Shown here: one piece after another, positions 41,851 through 50,252 of the stretch
Numbering within the stretch: the stretch's first letter is position 1
How the letters are laid out: each line of letters opens with the position of its first letter
Origin: JAFGVL01 sp031553685
GTDB lineage: Bacteria > Bacteroidota > Bacteroidia > Bacteroidales > Paludibacteraceae
Direction of reading: 5' to 3'
Assembly: GCA_031553685.1 (NCBI GenBank)
Contig: JAVBLE010000010.1
Span: forward strand, 1 to 56,966
Length of the DNA: 56,966 bases
Position numbers and translations under genes: made by a program
The notes under the pieces: generated by a model
What the model saw: only the letters and a program-made list of their open reading frames with translations
Database searches by the model: none
Told to the model about the DNA's origin: nothing

Positions 41851-43194
41851 ATGATCTCAAAAGTAAAACAATATATCATTCAGAATAATCTGCCTCAAGC
41901 ACCGGCAAAGCTGCTTGTTGGTGTAAGTGGAGGTGCCGATTCGGTGGCATTGCTCCATATATTGGTCAATTTGGGCTATCGATGTGAAGTGGCACATTGC
42001 AATTTCAATTTGCGTGACACAGAATCTAACCGCGATGAAACATTTGTAGAAAACTTGGCTGAAAAATTATCCCTTTCTTTCCACAAAATTAATTTCGATA
42101 CCAAACAATATGCTGCCCAACATAAAATCTCCATTGAAATGGCAGCCCGCGAATTGCGCTACAATTGGTTTGAAAAGCTTTTGCAAGAAACAAATGCCGA
42201 AGGTATTGCCATTGCCCATCATGCCGACGATGTGGTGGAAACACTGCTAATGAATCTTACACGCGGCACAAGCATTCGTGGATTGTCAGGAATTAAGCCG
42301 CGTCAGGGCAATATCATTCGTCCATTATTAAATATTTGGCGCAAAGAAATTGAATTTTATCTGCAAGAAAATAACATAGATTTTGTTACCGATTCATCCA
42401 ATTGGGAACAAGTTTATATCCGCAATAAATTCCGTCATTCGGTTATTCCTTTGTTAGAAGAAATTTCGCCTAATGTAAAAGAAATTTTATTGTATGAGGT
42501 TGAACGATTTAAAGATGTGGAAATTCTGTACAACGAACGAATTGCACAATTAAAAAATGAAATTGTTTGTAACAAAAAAGATATTGTTTCGATAAAAATT
42601 CAACCCATTTTGCAACACAAAGCCGGAGCGAGCATTTTGTACGAAATCCTGACTGAATACGGTTTTTCACCCGAAACAATCCGCATTATTTATCAAAATC
42701 TGACCGGAGAAGCCGGCAAACAGTTCTTTTCGCTCACACACAGAGTTTTAAAGGACAGAGATTTGCTATTAATAGCAGCATTAAATTTATCTGAAATAAC
42801 AAAAAATATTTCTGTGGAAAAAAATAAAATTCCTTGCCGAATTGATGTAAATAATTCTATTTCAATTGATTTTAAAATAATATTGAAAGAAGATTTTATT
42901 TTAGAAAAAAATAAAAATACCGCTTATTTCGATGCTGATTTGTTGGAATTTCCGTTATTGTTTCGCCGTTGGCAAGAGGGCGATACTTTTGTTCCTTTTG
43001 GGATGACTGGCATGAAAAAAGTGAGCGATTATTTTATCGACGAAAAATTTTCAATCTTGCAGAAAGAACAAACGCCACTATTGCTTTCGGGCAAAAATAT
43101 CATCTGGATTGTAGGCGAACGCACGGATAACCGCTATCGGATAATCGATCAAACGCGACAAGTATTACAAGTCAAAATTCATCGAAACGGCTAA
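41851..43194 (+). CDS. tilS: tRNA(Ile)-lysidine synthase
   Basis: 447 aa from the ATG at 41851; an in-frame TTG at 41845 adds two residues. TilS attaches lysine to C34 of the tRNA-Ile with CAU anticodon, so that it reads AUA. The PP-loop is LLVGVSGGADSVALLHILVN. Other blocks: VAHCNFNLRDTESNRDETFV, EMAARELRYNWFEKLL, IAIAHHADDVVETLLMNLTR, GTSIRGLSGIKPRQGNIIRP, and the C-terminal substrate-binding domain (LLFRRWQEGDTFVPFGMTGM, KKVSDYFIDEKF). Full length, all motifs intact. Confidence 0.95.
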   Translation: MISKVKQYIIQNNLPQAPAKLLVGVSGGADSVALLHILVNLGYRCEVAHCNFNLRDTESNRDETFVENLAEKLSLSFHKINFDTKQYAAQHKISIEMAARELRYNWFEKLLQETNAEGIAIAHHADDVVETLLMNLTRGTSIRGLSGIKPRQGNIIRPLLNIWRKEIEFYLQENNIDFVTDSSNWEQVYIRNKFRHSVIPLLEEISPNVKEILLYEVERFKDVEILYNERIAQLKNEIVCNKKDIVSIKIQPILQHKAGASILYEILTEYGFSPETIRIIYQNLTGEAGKQFFSLTHRVLKDRDLLLIAALNLSEITKNISVEKNKIPCRIDVNNSISIDFKIILKEDFILEKNKNTAYFDADLLEFPLLFRRWQEGDTFVPFGMTGMKKVSDYFIDEKFSILQKEQTPLLLSGKNIIWIVGERTDNRYRIIDQTRQVLQVKIHRNG

Positions 43195-43224
43195 CTGAGC
43201 ACCACATTTGTCCGTTAATTTTAT

Positions 43225-43232
43225 TACTTTTG
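43225..43232 (+). promoter_or_regulatory. -7 box for ftsK
   Basis: TACTTTTG matches TAnnTTTG, 17 bp before the ftsK ATG. The nearest upstream TTTG (43207-43210) is only 14 bp away, shorter than normal. Confidence 0.4.
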
Positions 43233-43249
43233 CAAATTAAATTTCAGAT

Positions 43250-45781
43250 ATGGCGTCAAGCAAAGAAAATAACGAAACCAAAACAAAATCAACCGAAAAA
43301 ACCACGAAACCATCTTCATCAGGTAAGATCGTACGGTTTTTTGCCGACCAACGCACAAAATATGGCATTGGCATTTTGTTGTTGGTGCTTACGGCATATC
43401 TTGCATTGGCTTTTACTTCGTTCTTTTTCACCGCAGCTGTTGATAATGCCAAAATTGCTGAAATCAGCAGCAAAAAGCAAGAAATAACCGCATTAAAGAA
43501 AAATGCTTTACCTTCGGAAGAAGCCATAGATAAACTAAAACTCGACATCAAAAAAAGCAAAAAAGAAATAACCAACTGGGCAGGTCCGATGGGAGCGTAT
43601 ATTTCGCGTTTTTTTGTCAATGATTGTTTCGGAATAGCTTCGTATTTCATTCTTTATCTGTTGTTTATTGTCGGTATGCGGTTTATGCGAGTGCGCCTCG
43701 TTACCCTTTGGAAAGCCATTGTTGTAACACTCTTGGCGCTTGTATGGATACCTACAGCCACAGCATTTGCTTTTTTTGGGTTTTATAATGATACAGCTGT
43801 TAATTTTGGGGGCGTTGTCGGCATGGCAATGAGCGATTGGATTACGCTCAACATTGGTGTGTTCGGCACTTTCCTGATTCTTTTTTCAACATTTGTTATA
43901 TTTTGGATTTTTGCTCATAGTGGTACAATCCCTTTACTCAAAAGAATTACACTATTTTTGTGGGAAAAATTCAAATTGCTTTTTGCCAAAAAAGAAAAAC
44001 CGGCGAAAGAAGAAAAACCAGTTGAGCAACCTGCCAATGTGCCCGATATTGAAATAATTGAACCGGAACTCGTTCAAGAAGCGAAAGAAGAAGATGATGA
44101 CGGTGTTTGGGTCATTGCCGAAAATCCTGAAGAAACCGAATTCGAAATCATTGTCCCACAAGATGAAGAATATACGCCCGAACCCATCATTGATGAGATA
44201 CCCGAACCAATTTCACCTGTTTTGCGAAATAATAACAATGGCGATGATGACGAAAAATATGATGCTTTAGCCGAGTTGGGCGAGTATGACCCGACACTTG
44301 ACTTGTCGCGTTATCATTTCCCAACTTTCGAATTATTGAAAGATTACGGTTCGGGACAAGGTGCTGTAAACGCCGAAGAGCAGAATGCCAACAAAAACCG
44401 TATTACTACCACACTTAGAAATTACGGGATTGAAATCGATATGATTAAAGCGACCGTTGGACCAACGATTACGCTTTATGAGATTGTACCAAAGGCAGGC
44501 GTTCGTATTTCCAAAATCAAAAATTTGGAAAACGATATTATGTTGAGCCTGGCAGCGACTGGTATTCGTATCATTGCGCCAATTCCGGGCAAGGGGACTA
44601 TCGGTATCGAAGTGCCGAATGCCGACCCACAAACCGTTTCGATGCTTTCGATTATTGGTTCAAAGAAGTTTCAGGAGTCGAAATTTGCTCTGCCTGTGGC
44701 CTTTGGTCGTACCATTACGAATGAGATTTTCATGGTGGATCTTTGTAAAATGCCACACTTGTTGGTTGCCGGGGCTACCGGACAAGGTAAATCTGTCGGA
44801 CTGAATGCTATTATCACTTCATTATTGTATAAAAAACATCCGGCGTATCTCAAATTTGTGCTGGTTGACCCGAAGAAAGTAGAGTTTAATATTTATTCAA
44901 AAATAGAAAAACATTTCCTGGCAAAATTGCCCGATGGCGAAGATGCGATTATTACGGATGTTACCAAAGTGGTACAAACGCTCAACTCGCTTACCAAAGA
45001 AATGGATATGCGTTACGATTTGCTCAAGAAAGCTCATGTACGCAATATCTCCGAGTATAACGAAAAATTTGTGCAACGCCACTTAAATCCTGAAAAAGGA
45101 CATCGGTTCTTACCCTATATAGTAGTAATTGTGGATGAGTTTGGCGATCTTATAATGGTGGCGGGCAAGGAAGTAGAGTTGCCAATAGCGCGTATTGCAC
45201 AGTTGGCGCGTGCGGTAGGTATCCACATGATTATTGCTACACAACGCCCTTCGGTCAATATTATTACCGGAGTAATCAAGGCAAACTTCCCTGCTCGTGT
45301 GGCTTTTCGTGTATCGTCGCAAATCGACTCGCGTACTATCCTGGATGCTTCGGGGGCTAACCAATTGGTTGGTCGGGGCGATATGCTTTTCTCGCAAGGG
45401 AGTGACTTGGTGCGTGTGCAATGCGCCTTTGTCGATACGCCGGAGGTAGAACGCATTTCTGATTATATCGGTGACCAGCAAGGCTACCCAACCGCTTTCT
45501 ATTTGCCGGAACCCGAAATGGCAGAAGGCAGCGATTTGTCCGATGTCGATTTAGGCAAAAAAGACCCGATGTTCGACGAAGCCGCTCGACTGATTGTAGC
45601 ACATCAAAGCGGCTCAACTTCACTTATTCAACGCAAATTCTCTATCGGTTACAACCGTGCCGGGCGAATTATGGACCAGCTCGAAGCTGCCGGAATTGTA
45701 GGTCCGTTTGAAGGCAGCAAAGCCCGCCAAGTGCTTATCCCTGACGAATATAGTTTGGAGCAAAAACTGCAGACTTTATAA
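43250..45781 (+). CDS. ftsK: DNA translocase FtsK/SpoIIIE
   Basis: 843 aa, ATG at 43250. FtsK anchors at the division septum and pumps chromosome dimers to the XerCD/dif site. Charged N-terminus, then about four membrane segments (~40-225), an acidic Pro/Glu-rich linker (~245-345), the alpha-beta motor with Walker A GATGQGKS (about residue 507) and Walker B YIVVIVDEFGDLIMVAGKEV, TQRPSVNIITGVIKANFPAR, SRTILDASGANQLVGRGDML, and a C-terminal gamma winged-helix domain (SLIQRKFSIGYNRAGRIMDQ, LEAAGIVGPFEGSKARQVLI) that reads KOPS-like sites. Complete. Confidence 0.96.
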   Translation: MASSKENNETKTKSTEKTTKPSSSGKIVRFFADQRTKYGIGILLLVLTAYLALAFTSFFFTAAVDNAKIAEISSKKQEITALKKNALPSEEAIDKLKLDIKKSKKEITNWAGPMGAYISRFFVNDCFGIASYFILYLLFIVGMRFMRVRLVTLWKAIVVTLLALVWIPTATAFAFFGFYNDTAVNFGGVVGMAMSDWITLNIGVFGTFLILFSTFVIFWIFAHSGTIPLLKRITLFLWEKFKLLFAKKEKPAKEEKPVEQPANVPDIEIIEPELVQEAKEEDDDGVWVIAENPEETEFEIIVPQDEEYTPEPIIDEIPEPISPVLRNNNNGDDDEKYDALAELGEYDPTLDLSRYHFPTFELLKDYGSGQGAVNAEEQNANKNRITTTLRNYGIEIDMIKATVGPTITLYEIVPKAGVRISKIKNLENDIMLSLAATGIRIIAPIPGKGTIGIEVPNADPQTVSMLSIIGSKKFQESKFALPVAFGRTITNEIFMVDLCKMPHLLVAGATGQGKSVGLNAIITSLLYKKHPAYLKFVLVDPKKVEFNIYSKIEKHFLAKLPDGEDAIITDVTKVVQTLNSLTKEMDMRYDLLKKAHVRNISEYNEKFVQRHLNPEKGHRFLPYIVVIVDEFGDLIMVAGKEVELPIARIAQLARAVGIHMIIATQRPSVNIITGVIKANFPARVAFRVSSQIDSRTILDASGANQLVGRGDMLFSQGSDLVRVQCAFVDTPEVERISDYIGDQQGYPTAFYLPEPEMAEGSDLSDVDLGKKDPMFDEAARLIVAHQSGSTSLIQRKFSIGYNRAGRIMDQLEAAGIVGPFEGSKARQVLIPDEYSLEQKLQTL

Positions 45782-45809
45782 AAATGATATAATATTTAAT
45801 CGCTACTTT

Positions 45810-46583
45810 TTAAATATTATGTTTACTTATCTTTTTTGTCAAATCAATAAAATCATCTACACTCAACTGCTCAGGGCGAAGATTAAAGAATTCATCAGCA
45901 AGTAATATACTGTCTTTGGGTACAAGCGGTTTGATAGAGTTACGCAATTGTTTTCGGCGTTGCCCAAAAGCCGTTTTTACCACTTTGGCAAACATTTTCT
46001 CATCACAACCTAAGCTTTCGCGTGTATTGCGAGTAAGGCGGATGACCGCCGATTTTACTTTGGGTGGCGGGTTAAATACATTTTCATTCACAGTGAAAAG
46101 GTATTCAATGTTATAGTACGCTTGGAGTAACACACTTAAAATTCCGTAAGTTTTGCTGCCCGGCGGCTCAGCCAATCGCTCGGCAACTTCCTTTTGTATC
46201 ATCCCGACACAACATGGAATTTGATTGCGATACTCCAACATCTTGAAAAAAATCTGGCTTGAAATATTGTATGGAAAGTTTCCAATCAGACAAAATGGCG
46301 TAGGAAAGTATTTATTCAAGTCAAGCCGCAAAAAATCACCTTCTATTATCTTCAATTCCGGATAATGTTCTTTCAAATACACAACCGATTCTGTATCTAT
46401 TTCAACAACCGATAAGTCCACAGTCGGCATTTGTGAGAGGAACTGTGTAAGTACACCCATACCCGGACCCACTTCCAAAACAGGCATCCGCTCTTCATTG
46501 GTAAGGCTGTCGGCTATTCGTTTAGCAATATTGAGGTCGGTAAGGAAATGTTGCCCGAGATGTTTTTTTGCGCGTACTTGCAT
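45810..46583 (-). CDS. rsmA: 16S rRNA dimethyladenosine transferase
   Basis: 257 aa from the ATG at 46583 (a TTG nine bases upstream is in frame). RsmA/KsgA dimethylates A1518 and A1519 of 16S rRNA. Motifs: VRAKKHLGQHFLTDLNIAKR, SAM-binding VLEVGPGMGVLTQFL, VEIDTESVVYLKEHYPELKI, the catalytic LIGNFPYNISSQIFFKMLEY (NxPY), and VFNPPPKVKSAVIRLTRN. The C-terminal small domain is present. Convergent with ftsK, divergent from the GtrA gene. Confidence 0.96.
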   Translation of the reverse strand: MQVRAKKHLGQHFLTDLNIAKRIADSLTNEERMPVLEVGPGMGVLTQFLSQMPTVDLSVVEIDTESVVYLKEHYPELKIIEGDFLRLDLNKYFPTPFCLIGNFPYNISSQIFFKMLEYRNQIPCCVGMIQKEVAERLAEPPGSKTYGILSVLLQAYYNIEYLFTVNENVFNPPPKVKSAVIRLTRNTRESLGCDEKMFAKVVKTAFGQRRKQLRNSIKPLVPKDSILLADEFFNLRPEQLSVDDFIDLTKKISKHNI

Positions 46584-46654
46584 AGAATTCAAATATTTAA
46601 AAGAATTAAGAAATCAAAGATTTAGAATTTATGTTTTGATGAGGCTTTGAGTAG

Positions 46655-46685
46655 TTGAATTATTGAACTTTAAAAATTACCTTTG
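46655..46685 (+). promoter_or_regulatory. Predicted promoter of the GtrA-acyltransferase-aroK operon
   Basis: TTG (46655-46657), a 20-bp spacer, then TACCTTTG (46678-46685): a full match to the Bacteroidota -33/-7 pattern. It ends 22 bp before the ATG at 46708. This also argues against the upstream TTG start at 46663, which would lie inside the promoter. Confidence 0.72.
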
Positions 46686-46707
46686 CAAAGATAATTTAAT
46701 AAACTTC

Positions 46708-47190
46708 ATGCGTCGTCAAATCACTCACATTATCGATTTCTTTTATCCTCCCTTTCGTCGATTTATGCCTGTCAGCGTATTTCGATATTTAGCTTGCGGA
46801 GGATCTAATGTGGTATTTGACTGGTGTTTATATTTCGTTCTTTACAATTTTATTTTCCAAAAAACGATTGTTGATTTAGGTTTTGTAGCTTTTACACCAC
46901 ATATTGCAGCACTCGTTTTTTCGTTCCCAATCAGTCTGTTAACAGGTTTTTATCTTTCCCACAGCATTACTTTTCATGGTTCGATACTTCGCCGTCGCGT
47001 GCAATTGGCTCGTTACTTGATGATTGTAGCAATAAATTTATTGATCAATTATTTCTGCTTAAAAATATTTGTAGAGGTTTTGGGTTTTTACCCTACACCC
47101 TCTAAAATGATAACCACTGTTTTTACAACTATTTTTAGTTACTTTGCACAAAAACATTTTTCATTCAAACAAAGCACAAAGATTGAATAA
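46708..47190 (+). CDS. GtrA-family membrane protein
   Basis: 160 aa from the ATG at 46708. The open frame extends to a TTG at 46663, but that overlaps the promoter. Four membrane segments, with the GtrA core VFRYLACGGSNVVFDWCLYF, HIAALVFSFPISLLTGFYLS, LARYLMIVAINLLINYFCLK and a final FSYFAQKHFSFK. GtrA-like proteins are thought to help move lipid-linked sugars or act in surface glycan modification. The acyltransferase gene follows after 19 bp. Confidence 0.88.
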   Translation: MRRQITHIIDFFYPPFRRFMPVSVFRYLACGGSNVVFDWCLYFVLYNFIFQKTIVDLGFVAFTPHIAALVFSFPISLLTGFYLSHSITFHGSILRRRVQLARYLMIVAINLLINYFCLKIFVEVLGFYPTPSKMITTVFTTIFSYFAQKHFSFKQSTKIE

Positions 47191-47209
47191 TCTTTCATCT
47201 TAAAAAGAA

Positions 47210-48367
47210 ATGAAACACCATTACGATTTTGAAGAAATACGCTCGTATCGAGATAATGAAGTGCATGATACATTTATGCGCCTTACAACTGACCCTGCAT
47301 TTTTAAAAATACTTCCAGCAATATTTCCAGGAAAAGATCCACAAGAAATGATTGCATTTCTTCGCAGCCTGAAAACAATACTTGAATTTCAACTGAAAAT
47401 AATCGTTCCATGGGTGGACGAAGCTGTGGAATTCAAATCAACCAAAGGTGTACACCTGCTTGGCACCAAGAATATTGATAAATCAAAAGCATACCTTTAT
47501 ATTTCCAACCATCGGGATATAATTCTTGATTCAGCATTTTTAAACACAGGGAGTTCAAAAATTGCTTTGCCGCTTACCGAAATCGGAATAGGCAACAACC
47601 TGCTTATTTACCCTTGGATACGCGATGTGGTTCGTCTTAATCGTAGTTTTATAGTCAATCGTGGAGGTTCGCCTCGCGAAGTGCTTGAAAATTCGCAACG
47701 ATTGTCGGCATATATCCGGCATTGTATTGTTGAGCGTAACCATTGTGTATGGCTTGCTCAACGCGAAGGTCGTGCCAAAGACTCGAACGACAGGACGCAA
47801 GGAGCCATTCTTAAAATGCTGAATATGAGTGGCGAAAAAGATTTCTTAACCAATATGCAAGAATTAAATATTTGCCCGCTTACAATCTCGTACGAATATG
47901 ATCCTTGTGATTATTTGAAGGCAAAAGAATTTCAAGCCAAACGCGATAATCAGGATTATAAAAAGCAACCCGGCGACGATTTACTCAATATGAAAACGGG
48001 CATGTTTGGTTATAAAGGTCAAGTGGATTTTTATTTTTCGGGAAATATCAATGATGAAATAGCACAAATTGCTTCTCAAACAGCAAATCGTAATGAACAG
48101 ATTGAAGCCGTTGCACAATTAATAGATAAGCATATTCATCGCAATTATACCATTTATTCGGGTAATAAAGTAGCGTATGATTTATTGCTCAAAACGGATT
48201 GCTTTGCTTCCGAATACGATGAAAAAGATAAATCAACTTTCGAAACTTATCTAAAACAACAATTAGACAAAATCGAAATTGAAAATAAAGATGAAGCATT
48301 CCTCCGCAAAAAAATATTGGAAATGTATGCCAATCCGCTGATTAATAAACTAAAAGCCTTAAATTGA
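47210..48367 (+). CDS. PlsC-like acyltransferase
   Basis: 385 aa, ATG at 47210. Glycerophosphate-type acyltransferase fold: AYLYISNHRDIILDSAFLNT holds the catalytic His, followed by VNRGGSPREVLENSQRLSAY, then VWLAQREGRAKDSNDRTQGA in the place of the usual EGTR/EGRS block. The first motif has His and Asp separated by five residues (HRDIILD) instead of the classic HX4D; I recall the NHRDI-LDSA form in Bacteroidota. It likely acylates (lyso)phosphatidate or a related lipid at the inner membrane, but has no membrane segment. It overlaps aroK by four bases. Confidence 0.82.
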   Translation: MKHHYDFEEIRSYRDNEVHDTFMRLTTDPAFLKILPAIFPGKDPQEMIAFLRSLKTILEFQLKIIVPWVDEAVEFKSTKGVHLLGTKNIDKSKAYLYISNHRDIILDSAFLNTGSSKIALPLTEIGIGNNLLIYPWIRDVVRLNRSFIVNRGGSPREVLENSQRLSAYIRHCIVERNHCVWLAQREGRAKDSNDRTQGAILKMLNMSGEKDFLTNMQELNICPLTISYEYDPCDYLKAKEFQAKRDNQDYKKQPGDDLLNMKTGMFGYKGQVDFYFSGNINDEIAQIASQTANRNEQIEAVAQLIDKHIHRNYTIYSGNKVAYDLLLKTDCFASEYDEKDKSTFETYLKQQLDKIEIENKDEAFLRKKILEMYANPLINKLKALN

Positions 48368-48873
48368 ACCGGGTTTTCCTTATAGGGTATATGGGTTCGG
48401 GAAAAACAACCATTGGGCGGTTGTTAGCCGAGCAATTAGGATTTTCATTTATCGATTTGGATACCTATATCGAAAATCGATTTCAGAAAAAAGTGCGAGA
48501 TATTTTTGCCCAACAGGGCGAAGAAAAGTTTCGTGAAATAGAACACCGTATGCTCGCTGAAGTGTCCGAAATGGAAAATATTGTTGTTTCGACCGGTGGA
48601 GGTGCGCCTTGCTTTCATGATAATATGCGTTTGATAAATGAAAGCGGGATAAGTATTTACATCAAATCGTCTGCCAAAGATTTAGCAAAACGATTATCTA
48701 AAGCCAAAGATAAGCGACCGCTCTTACACGGAAAAACAGACGAAGACCTTCCTCTTTTTATTCAAGAAATGCTTACCGCTCGCGAACCGTTTTACACACA
48801 AGCAACTTACATTATCAACAATAATGAAAAAGCTGAAACAGCAGTTACAGAAATTCTCAATTTACTTTCTTAA
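48364..48873 (+). CDS. aroK: Shikimate kinase, TTG start
   Basis: 169 aa. The TTG at 48364 overlaps the stop of the acyltransferase (TTGA), like the common ATGA junction. The next ATG is inside the P-loop (Met of GYMGSGKTT), so TTG is the only start that keeps the first beta strand NRVFLIG. Shikimate kinase phosphorylates shikimate in aromatic amino-acid synthesis. Motifs: Walker A GYMGSGKTT (8-16), FIDLDTYIE with the shikimate-binding Asp, EEKFREIEHRML, VVSTGGGAPCF, and lid KDKRPLL. Complete; terminator downstream. Confidence 0.93.
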   Translation: MNRVFLIGYMGSGKTTIGRLLAEQLGFSFIDLDTYIENRFQKKVRDIFAQQGEEKFREIEHRMLAEVSEMENIVVSTGGGAPCFHDNMRLINESGISIYIKSSAKDLAKRLSKAKDKRPLLHGKTDEDLPLFIQEMLTAREPFYTQATYIINNNEKAETAVTEILNLLS

Positions 48874-48878
48874 AAAAG

Positions 48879-48911
48879 AAACATCGCCAATCTGAATTGA
48901 TTGACGATGTT
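48879..48911. terminator. Terminator between convergent genes
   Basis: Stem 48879-48890 with 48900-48911 (12 positions, one mismatch). A strong T-run follows only in the leftward direction, so it best serves transcription arriving on the minus strand, but it may also stop aroK transcription. Confidence 0.65.
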
Positions 48912-48966
48912 CAAATATCAATTTGTTAAAAGTTTAATAATTGCTTTTATTAAGAAATTCTAAATC

Positions 48967-49596
48967 TTAGTCGCGATCGAATAAACTAATTCTAGCTCCA
49001 AGATTAATTTGCAAAGCTCCTGCACTTTTAGATTCCGTGTTTTCAAATTTATATTTCATAGGAATTATATACGCTGCAGAAATTACAAATGCGCCGAATT
49101 CAACACCTATTTCAGGACGGATACCAAAGCCAAATGCACTTTCAGATTCAGCGATTACTGTTTCATTGCCGTAACCATCTGTCATGGTTACTTCAGGAGT
49201 AGAGAATTGTGATAGTCCAAGAGACAATGCCCCATAAGGGCTTACTTTTGAATTAAAAAAGCGATATTGACCTTTTACTCCATACAGGCTTAAACCATAT
49301 ATGCCTATATTAACATCTTGTTCATTATCAAGATCAGCACCAAACAATGCAGACCCATTGTAAGTGATACCAGCACCCAATTTGTAATCCATTTGTTCGA
49401 AATGCCAGAGAGCATCAAAATCCCAACCAAGACCAAATTTAGACATTTTTTCTCCTGCTGCATTTTTAAACCAACCTCCGCTTGGAGAAGCATACCCAAT
49501 TTGTCCTGAGAACGAAATTGGTGTTTCTGCATTTACAACTGTAGCTGCAAATAAACTGGCAGCAATCAAAACAACTTTTAAAAAAGTTTTTTTCAT
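48967..49596 (-). CDS. Outer-membrane beta-barrel protein
   Basis: 209 aa from the ATG at 49596, which begins a signal peptide (MKKTFLKVVLIAASLFAATV, cleaved near VNA). The open frame continues 72 bases upstream to an alternative start behind an AAAGGAGGT sequence, but that would place 24 residues before the signal peptide. The mature protein has alternating beta-strand patterns (ISFSGQIGYASPSGGWF, YKLGAGITYNGSALFG, GIYGLSLYGVKGQYRFF, VSPYGALSLGLSQF, FGIRPEIGVEFGAFVISAAY) and ends in a barrel strand with aromatic pattern (LQINLGARISLFDRD). A small OmpA/porin-like barrel is likely; substrate unknown. Confidence 0.8.
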   Translation of the reverse strand: MKKTFLKVVLIAASLFAATVVNAETPISFSGQIGYASPSGGWFKNAAGEKMSKFGLGWDFDALWHFEQMDYKLGAGITYNGSALFGADLDNEQDVNIGIYGLSLYGVKGQYRFFNSKVSPYGALSLGLSQFSTPEVTMTDGYGNETVIAESESAFGFGIRPEIGVEFGAFVISAAYIIPMKYKFENTESKSAGALQINLGARISLFDRD

Positions 49597-49885
49597 AATT
49601 AAATTTTTTAAAATAACCCCTACTCTAAAAATGGATTTTCGGGTACCTCCTTTGATATTTAGCAACAAAAATTACGCCATTTTATGATTTGATTGTAATT
49701 TTATTCTGTTTATGCACATTACTTATCGAAAAAGTGTTTATAAATCAAATAAAATGAGAAATAATTTAGATTAATATTATAGATGCAATAAAAATAATCC
49801 TCAAAATTCTGATCAATAAATTGAAAAAGATTACTTTTTAAGAAAACGAATGTACAATCCATCTTTATAACTCAAAATCAAGTTG
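49597..49885. other. AT-rich intergenic region
   Basis: Divergent gap between the barrel gene and the XRE gene. It holds an AAAGGAGGT-like stretch (minus strand, near 49645) and a -7-like TAATTTTTG (minus, near 49669) one base longer than consensus. No ORF or repeat seen; the palindrome is listed separately. Confidence 0.4.
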
Positions 49886-49925
49886 TTTGCACAATAGCAA
49901 TCATATATGATTGCTATTGTGCAAA
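49886..49925. promoter_or_regulatory. Perfect 40-bp palindrome, probable operator
   Basis: Each 20-base half reads TTTGCACAATAGCAATCATA; all 20 pairs are complementary and the palindrome breaks at 49885/49926. It lies 44 bp upstream of the XRE regulator ATG. A smaller inverted repeat TATCAA/TTGATA (49945-49962) follows. Without a T-run it is not a typical terminator; a binding site for a dimeric or tetrameric regulator, perhaps the adjacent XRE protein, is the best reading. Confidence 0.6.
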
Positions 49926-49969
49926 AGTAAACATTTTTCTTTGTTATCAATCATTTTTGATAGAAAATT

Positions 49970-50188
49970 ATGAAGAAGGAAGATGTATTAAAAGAAATTG
50001 GACTGAAAATCAGAACAGTAAGGACTGATAAAAATTTGTCGTTGCAACAATTTGCTGACATGGTTGATATTGAATATAACAATCTGATTAGGATTGAAAA
50101 AGGAAGAACGAATCTTACTATCGGTACATTGCTGAAAATATGCCAGTCGCTCGAAATCAAATTAGTTGATGTGGTTGATGTGGAATAA
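49970..50188 (+). CDS. Small XRE-family transcriptional regulator
   Basis: 72 aa, ATG at 49970. The protein is little more than one helix-turn-helix: LKEIGLKIRTVRTDKNLSLQ, then QFADMVDIEYNNLIRIEKGR, TNLTIGTLLKICQSLEIKLV. Recognition-helix residues YNNLIRIEKG fit the Cro/C1 pattern. No toxin, methylase or phage gene adjoins it. The perfect palindrome upstream suggests autoregulation. Alanine dehydrogenase follows after 64 bp and might be in the same regulon. Confidence 0.88.
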   Translation: MKKEDVLKEIGLKIRTVRTDKNLSLQQFADMVDIEYNNLIRIEKGRTNLTIGTLLKICQSLEIKLVDVVDVE

Positions 50189-50252
50189 TTGGGTATGTAA
50201 GCCATCATATCTGAAAAATCTGTAAATTTGTCACCTGATAATCTAATAAATT

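Noticed and set aside
49597..49668. 24-residue N-terminal extension of the barrel protein, preceded by AAAGGAGGT
   Set aside because: It would bury the signal peptide; Bacteroidota genes rarely rely on such sites, and the ATG at 49596 fits better.
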